NCBI GenBank assembly: GCA_905373425.1
Contig: CAJPST010000094.1
Coordinates: forward strand, 1 to 9,035
Reading direction: 5' to 3'
DNA: 9,035 bases
Source of the DNA: an uncultured Mesocricetibacter sp.
Lineage (GTDB): Bacteria; Pseudomonadota; Gammaproteobacteria; Enterobacterales; Pasteurellaceae
Position 1 is the stretch's first letter. Each line of letters starts with the position of its first letter. Under the pieces are notes generated by a model. That model saw only the letters and a program-made list of their open reading frames with translations. It had not been told where the DNA came from and searched no databases. Shown one piece after another: positions 5,709 through 9,035 of the stretch. Position numbers and translations under genes: made by a program.

Positions 5709-7355
5709 ATGTCAGAATCTTTTGCTCAACTATTTGAAGAATCACTACAAGAACTTGAAACTCGTCAAGGTTCAGTCGTTAAAGGTACAGTCGTAGCCAT
5801 CCAAAAAGGTTTTGTATTGGTAGATACAGGTTCTAAATCAGAATCTTCCATTCCTGCGGAAGAGTTTACCAATGCACAAGGCGAACTTGAAGTTAAAGTT
5901 GGCGATATCGTTGATGTTGTTCTTAAAGCAGTGGACGACGGTTACGGTGAAACAGTAGCGTCTCGTCTCGATGCAAAACGTAATGAAGCTTGGATTGCAT
6001 TGGAAAAAGCTTACGATGAACAAGCAACCGTGCTTGGTTTGGTCAACGGTAAAGTGAAGGGCGGTTTCACAGTTGAGCTAAACGGCGTTCGCGCATTCTT
6101 ACCGGGTTCATTAGTTGATACCCGTCCTGCGCGCGATGCAGACCATTTATTAGGTAAAGAATTAGATTTCAAAGTAATCAAATTAGATCAAAAACGTAAC
6201 AATGTGGTTGTTTCTCGTCGTGCAGTGATTGAGTCTGAAAACAGCCAAGATCGCGATGAAGTATTAGCAAATTTAGTTGAAGGCTCTGAAGTTAAAGGTA
6301 CAGTGAAAAACTTGACCGATTACGGTGCGTTCGTTGATTTGGGCGGTGTTGACGGTTTATTACACATCACTGATATGGCTTGGAAACGCGTTAAGCACCC
6401 AAGCGAAATCGTTAACGTGGGTGATGAGATCACAGTTAAAGTCTTGAAATTTGATAAAGATCGTACCCGTGTTTCTTTGGGCTTAAAACAATTAGGTCAA
6501 GATCCTTGGGCTGCTATTGCACAAAATCATCCTGTAAACAGTAAATTAACAGGTAAAGTGACTAACTTAACCGACTATGGCTGTTTCGTTGAAATTTTAG
6601 AAGGCGTTGAAGGTTTGGTTCACGTTTCTGAAATGGATTGGACCAATAAAAACATTCATCCGTCAAAAGTCGTCAGCCTTGGCGATACAGTCGAAGTGAT
6701 GGTATTGGAAATTGATGAAGAGCGTCGTCGTATTTCTTTAGGTTTAAAACAATGTAAACCTAACCCATGGTTACAATTTGCTGAGACACACAACAAAAAT
6801 GATAAAGTTGTGGGTAAAATCAAATCTATCACTGACTTCGGTATTTTCATCGGCCTTGAAGGCGGTATCGACGGTTTAGTACACTTATCTGATATTTCTT
6901 GGAATGTATCAGGTGAAGAAGCTGTTCGTAACTACAAAAAAGGCGATGAAGTAGCGGCAGTTGTGTTACAAGTAGATTCAGCTAAAGAGCGTATTTCTTT
7001 AGGTATTAAACAACTTGAAGAAGATCCGTTTAATAATTTCGTTGCAGTTAACAAAAAAGGCGCAGTTGTAAGTGCTAAAGTTATTGAAGCTGATGCGAAA
7101 GGTGCTAAAGTTGAATTAAGCGGTGGCGTAGAAGGTTATATTCGTGCGGCTGATTTAACCAACGAAGTAGCAGCTGGTGATGTAGTTGAAGCGAAATATA
7201 CCGGTGTTGATCGTAAAGCGCGCATTGTTCACTTATCTGTGAAAGCGAAAGATCAAGCAGAAGAAGCTGCAGCAGTTGCAAGTTTAAACAGCAAACAAGA
7301 CGAAGTTGTTCCAAACGCAATGGCTGAAGCTTTCAAAGCAGCCAAAGGTGAATAA
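5709..7355 (+). CDS. rpsA: 30S ribosomal protein S1
   Basis: S1 is the large mRNA-binding protein of the 30S subunit. It unfolds mRNA and supports initiation on leaders with weak Shine-Dalgarno sequences. There are 548 residues with six S1/OB repeats, at roughly 20-88, 106-172, 190-262, 277-350, 364-437 and 452-520. The central RNA-binding repeats show the usual core, for example NLTDYGAFVDLGGVDGLLHI (201-220) and NLTDYGCFVEILEGVEGLVH in repeat 4. The N-terminal MSESFAQLFEESL is the segment that anchors S1 to the ribosome through S2. Compared with E. coli S1 (557 residues), the shortening falls in repeat 6 (around AADLTNEVAAGDVVEAKY). The C-terminus NAMAEAFKAAKGE is conserved. The gene lies 108 nt after cmk and likely represses its own translation through the leader. 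Codon use looks strongly biased, as expected for a highly expressed gene. Confidence 0.98.
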   Translation: MSESFAQLFEESLQELETRQGSVVKGTVVAIQKGFVLVDTGSKSESSIPAEEFTNAQGELEVKVGDIVDVVLKAVDDGYGETVASRLDAKRNEAWIALEKAYDEQATVLGLVNGKVKGGFTVELNGVRAFLPGSLVDTRPARDADHLLGKELDFKVIKLDQKRNNVVVSRRAVIESENSQDRDEVLANLVEGSEVKGTVKNLTDYGAFVDLGGVDGLLHITDMAWKRVKHPSEIVNVGDEITVKVLKFDKDRTRVSLGLKQLGQDPWAAIAQNHPVNSKLTGKVTNLTDYGCFVEILEGVEGLVHVSEMDWTNKNIHPSKVVSLGDTVEVMVLEIDEERRRISLGLKQCKPNPWLQFAETHNKNDKVVGKIKSITDFGIFIGLEGGIDGLVHLSDISWNVSGEEAVRNYKKGDEVAAVVLQVDSAKERISLGIKQLEEDPFNNFVAVNKKGAVVSAKVIEADAKGAKVELSGGVEGYIRAADLTNEVAAGDVVEAKYTGVDRKARIVHLSVKAKDQAEEAAAVASLNSKQDEVVPNAMAEAFKAAKGE

Positions 7356-7377
7356 TTAAGTTTATCCTGTTTAATTA

Positions 7378-7406
7378 AAATCGGTGTGTATTGTGCACAC
7401 CGATTT
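7378..7406 (+). terminator. Stem-loop after rpsA, probable terminator
   Basis: AAATCGGTGTG (7378-7388) and CACACCGATTT (7396-7406) form a perfect 11-bp stem with a 7-nt loop, 22 nt after the rpsA stop codon. The only U-run is the UUU of the stem followed by AUAU, so termination may be partial and allow readthrough into ihfB. Confidence 0.65.
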
Positions 7407-7422
7407 ATATCAGATACTACAG

Positions 7423-7481
7423 TAAAACAACCTAAAAAATGTTAGTGAGTTATTGGTATTCACATTTATTAAGTTGTTTTA
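7423..7481. repeat. Spaced inverted repeat upstream of ihfB
   Basis: TAAAACAAC (7423-7431) and GTTGTTTTA (7473-7481) are perfect 9-bp complements 41 nt apart. Inside them AAATGT (7437-7442) and ACATTT (7462-7467) also pair. This AT-rich gap must hold the ihfB promoter. TTGGTA (7453-7458) with TTTTAT (7477-7482) at 18 nt is a weak candidate. I see no convincing IHF consensus site here. Confidence 0.35.
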
Positions 7482-7505
7482 TTGAGATAAACAAGGGACA
7501 AGATT

Positions 7506-7790
7506 ATGACTAAATCAGAACTTATTGAAAATTTGGTACGTAGTAATCCATCATTGCCGGTCAAAACTGTTGAAAGTGCGGTAAAAGATCTTCTTGACCA
7601 TCTGTCTTTATCATTATCAGAGGGTAATCGTATTGAAATTCGTGGTTTTGGCAGTTTCTCTTTACATTTCCGTCAACCACGAGTTGGGCGTAATCCAAAA
7701 ACCGGAGAACAAGTTAAATTAGATGCAAAATGCGTACCTCATTTTAAAGCGGGTAAAGAATTAAAAGAGCGTGTCAATATTCACGCATAA
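7506..7790 (+). CDS. ihfB: Integration host factor beta subunit
   Basis: This 94-residue DNA-bending protein pairs with IhfA (not in this window) and acts in transcription, recombination and replication in the nucleoid. Seen: MTKSELIENL at the start; IEIRGFGSFSLHFRQPRVGR (43-62) with the Glu44 and Arg46 that shape IHF beta sequence recognition; RNPKTG (62-67), whose Pro64 sits at the tip of the DNA-intercalating arm; and PHFKAGKELKERV near the end. The length equals that of E. coli IhfB, and residues such as SLH and RNPKTG separate it from plain HU. AAGGGA (7493-7498) is 7 nt before the ATG. It follows rpsA, as in many gamma-proteobacteria, and is closed by a strong intrinsic terminator. Confidence 0.97.
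   Translation: MTKSELIENLVRSNPSLPVKTVESAVKDLLDHLSLSLSEGNRIEIRGFGSFSLHFRQPRVGRNPKTGEQVKLDAKCVPHFKAGKELKERVNIHA
7574..7582 (+). repeat. DNA uptake signal sequence (inside ihfB)
   Basis: Exact AAGTGCGGT followed by AAAA, in the codons for Glu-Ser-Ala-Val of IhfB. Confidence 0.85.
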
Positions 7791-7808
7791 TTTTTACGCA
7801 TAAATAGG

Positions 7809-7837
7809 AACGACACGCTTAAGTGTCGTTTTTTTCA
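7809..7837 (+). terminator. Rho-independent terminator after ihfB
   Basis: AACGACAC (7809-7816) pairs with GTGTCGTT (7823-7830) around a 6-nt loop, and the last stem Ts run on into a stretch of T (to 7835). This is the best intrinsic terminator in the window, 18 nt after the ihfB stop codon. It separates the rpsA-ihfB transcripts from lapA-lapB. Confidence 0.9.
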
Positions 7838-7848
7838 TTTATTTTTGG

Positions 7849-7854
7849 CATAAT
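7849..7854 (+). promoter_or_regulatory. Possible -10 element of the lapA-lapB operon
   Basis: CATAAT (5 of 6 match to TATAAT) lies between the ihfB terminator and the lapA Shine-Dalgarno. The matching -35 region would fall in the terminator stem/T-tract and is poor. A promoter is needed here, but its exact form is uncertain. No sigma-32-type CTTGAA/CCCCAT pair is visible. Confidence 0.3.
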
Positions 7855-7885
7855 GCAATGAACATCGTTGATAAAGGAAAACATT

Positions 7886-8185
7886 ATGATTAAGTATATT
7901 TTAGGTTTTGTGATTGTGTTAGCTATTGTTTTAGTGGCTATTACCGTGGGTGCAAATAACGATCAAATCATTACTTTCAATTATATTGTTGCACAAAGTG
8001 ATTTTAGACTTTCTACGCTAGTTGCCATTTTATTCGGATTGGGTTTAATCTTAGGTTGGCTGATTACCGGCTTTTTCTATCTCAAATTGCGATTAAAAAA
8101 TATGGTATTGACACGTCAAATTAAACGCCAAACTCAACAAATTAATGAATTGACTTCCAGTCTGAATGTTAAGGCTGCTGAATAA
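7886..8185 (+). CDS. lapA: Lipopolysaccharide assembly protein A
   Basis: This 99-residue inner-membrane protein (LapA/YciS, DUF1049; E. coli about 102 residues) begins MIKYILGFVIVLAIVLVAIT. The first span covers about residues 3-22. A short periplasmic loop with the family hallmark NDQIITFNY follows, then a second span at about 41-63 (TLVAILFGLGLILGWLITGF) and a basic, Gln-rich helical cytoplasmic tail (RQIKRQTQQINELTSSL) that could form a coiled coil. LapA works with LapB in lipopolysaccharide assembly and control of LpxC. ATG 7886 has AAAGGA 7 nt upstream (7873-7878); an in-frame TTG at 7868 is rejected. The stop TAA shares its last A with the lapB ATG (TAATG), which indicates translational coupling. 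Confidence 0.95.
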   Translation: MIKYILGFVIVLAIVLVAITVGANNDQIITFNYIVAQSDFRLSTLVAILFGLGLILGWLITGFFYLKLRLKNMVLTRQIKRQTQQINELTSSLNVKAAE

Positions 8186-9035
8186 TGATTGAATTACTCT
8201 TCCTACTTTTGCCTATTGCAGCCGCTTATGGCTGGTATATGGGGCACCGCAGTGCTCAAAAAGATCGGGAAGATTTCAGCAATAAACTTTCACGTGACTA
8301 TGTTACAGGAGTGAATTTTCTTCTTTCTAATCAGACAGAAAAAGCGGTAGATTTATTTTTAAATATGCTGCAAAAGCAAGAGGCTGAAAACGAAATCGAA
8401 AGTGACTCTCAATTTGAAGCGGAGCTTACATTAGGAAATTTATTTCGTTCGCGTGGAGAAGTAGATCGCGCGTTGCGCATCCATCAAGCGTTAGATCGCA
8501 GTCCAAATTATACGTTTGAACAGAAGTTATTAGCAAAACAACAACTTGCAAAAGATTTTATGGCTGTAGGTTTTTATGATCGAGCTGAAAATTTATATAT
8601 TACACTAGTAGACGAGCCGGAATTTGCCGAAGGTGCATTACAACAGCTTGCAGTAATTTATCAGAAAACCAAAGAGTGGAAAAAAGCGATAAATGTCGCG
8701 GAGAAACTAGCTAAAATCGCTCCTAAGGAAGACAATATCGAACTAGCACAGTATTATTGTGAATACGTGCAGGCATTACCGAATGGGCATAAAGAAAACC
8801 CTCAACAAATTTTGCAACAAGCATTAAAGGTTGCGCCAGGGTGTGTAAGGGCTTCAATGATGCTGGCGGATTTAAATATTGCGCAGCAAGATTATCAAAG
8901 TGCGGTTAGAATTTTGGAAAATGTGTTAAATCAAAATCCTAACTACATAGGAGAAGTATTGCCACAATTGAAAGAGTGTTATCGACAGTTAGATCAGTTA
9001 GATAATTTTGAATTATTTTTAATTCGCGTCACTCA
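8185..9035 (+). CDS. lapB: Lipopolysaccharide assembly protein B (3' end beyond window edge)
   Basis: The frame opens at the ATG overlapping the lapA stop and stays open to the window edge, giving 283 of roughly 390 residues. Seen: the N-terminal membrane anchor MIELLFLLLPIAAAYGWYMG (1-20), RDYVTGVNFLLSNQTEKAVD (37-56), LTLGNLFRSRGEVDRALRIH (81-100) and further helical TPR-like repeats (AVGFYDRAENLY, KKAINVAEKLAKIAP, DYQSAVRILENVLNQNP). This matches LapB/YciM, the adaptor that presents LpxC to FtsH for degradation and so limits lipid A synthesis. The C-terminal rubredoxin-like metal-binding domain lies beyond the edge and cannot be checked. A few extra residues after LQKQEAENEIESD relative to E. 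coli (from memory) extend an early inter-repeat loop. AAGG (8171-8174) lies 10 nt upstream, within lapA. Confidence 0.96.
   Translation, partial: MIELLFLLLPIAAAYGWYMGHRSAQKDREDFSNKLSRDYVTGVNFLLSNQTEKAVDLFLNMLQKQEAENEIESDSQFEAELTLGNLFRSRGEVDRALRIHQALDRSPNYTFEQKLLAKQQLAKDFMAVGFYDRAENLYITLVDEPEFAEGALQQLAVIYQKTKEWKKAINVAEKLAKIAPKEDNIELAQYYCEYVQALPNGHKENPQQILQQALKVAPGCVRASMMLADLNIAQQDYQSAVRILENVLNQNPNYIGEVLPQLKECYRQLDQLDNFELFLIRVT
8898..8906 (+). repeat. DNA uptake signal sequence (inside lapB)
   Basis: Exact AAGTGCGGT followed by TAG, in the codons for Gln-Ser-Ala-Val of LapB. Confidence 0.85.

Noticed and set aside
1..9035. CRISPR array, insertion sequence, tRNA/rRNA or prophage elements
   Set aside because: No regular repeat-spacer pattern, transposase, terminal inverted repeats with target duplication, cloverleaf or phage gene could be seen on either strand.

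Overview
The window looks like a piece of a Pasteurellaceae chromosome (Haemophilus, Aggregatibacter, Pasteurella, Basfia or relatives). It is AT-rich. It carries four exact copies of the Haemophilus-type DNA uptake signal core AAGTGCGGT, at 4270, 5066, 7574 and 8898. It also has the gene order cmk-rpsA-ihfB-lapA-lapB, which I recall from Haemophilus influenzae. The species cannot be fixed from this sequence alone.

Left half, all on the minus strand. Reading leftwards from 3945 there is a compact catabolic operon: arcB (catabolic ornithine carbamoyltransferase), arcC (carbamate kinase) and a YfcC/DcuC-family membrane transporter in the position of an arcD. It ends at a perfect 14-bp stem-loop at 358-395. 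Beyond that is the 5' part of an Lrp/AsnC-family regulator (286 to 1), cut by the window edge and with its own good promoter. Together arcB and arcC would turn citrulline and phosphate into ornithine, ammonia, CO2 and ATP. No arginine deiminase gene (arcA) is next to them, so the substrate imported is an open question.

Middle, 3946-4319. This AT-rich divergent control region holds several inverted repeats, a cluster of TTGAAAT/ATTTCAA heptamers, an extended -10 promoter for the rightward genes, a possible 15-codon leader ORF and one uptake signal.

Right half, all on the plus strand. The first gene is the most unusual: a GrpB-family (UPF0157) nucleotidyltransferase-like domain fused in frame to a complete cytidylate kinase (4320-5600). 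It is followed by rpsA (ribosomal protein S1), whose leader has two hairpins that both show AAGGAT in the loop and no strong Shine-Dalgarno sequence, as expected for S1 autoregulation. Then come ihfB (IHF beta subunit), a strong intrinsic terminator, lapA, and lapB, which overlaps lapA by one base and runs off the right edge. LapA and LapB form the inner-membrane module that controls LpxC turnover and lipopolysaccharide synthesis.

Most of the window is core genome. The points that merit a second look are the GrpB-Cmk fusion, with out-of-frame stop codons just before the Cmk start; the arc operon without arcA; the structured arcB upstream region; and the rpsA leader structure.
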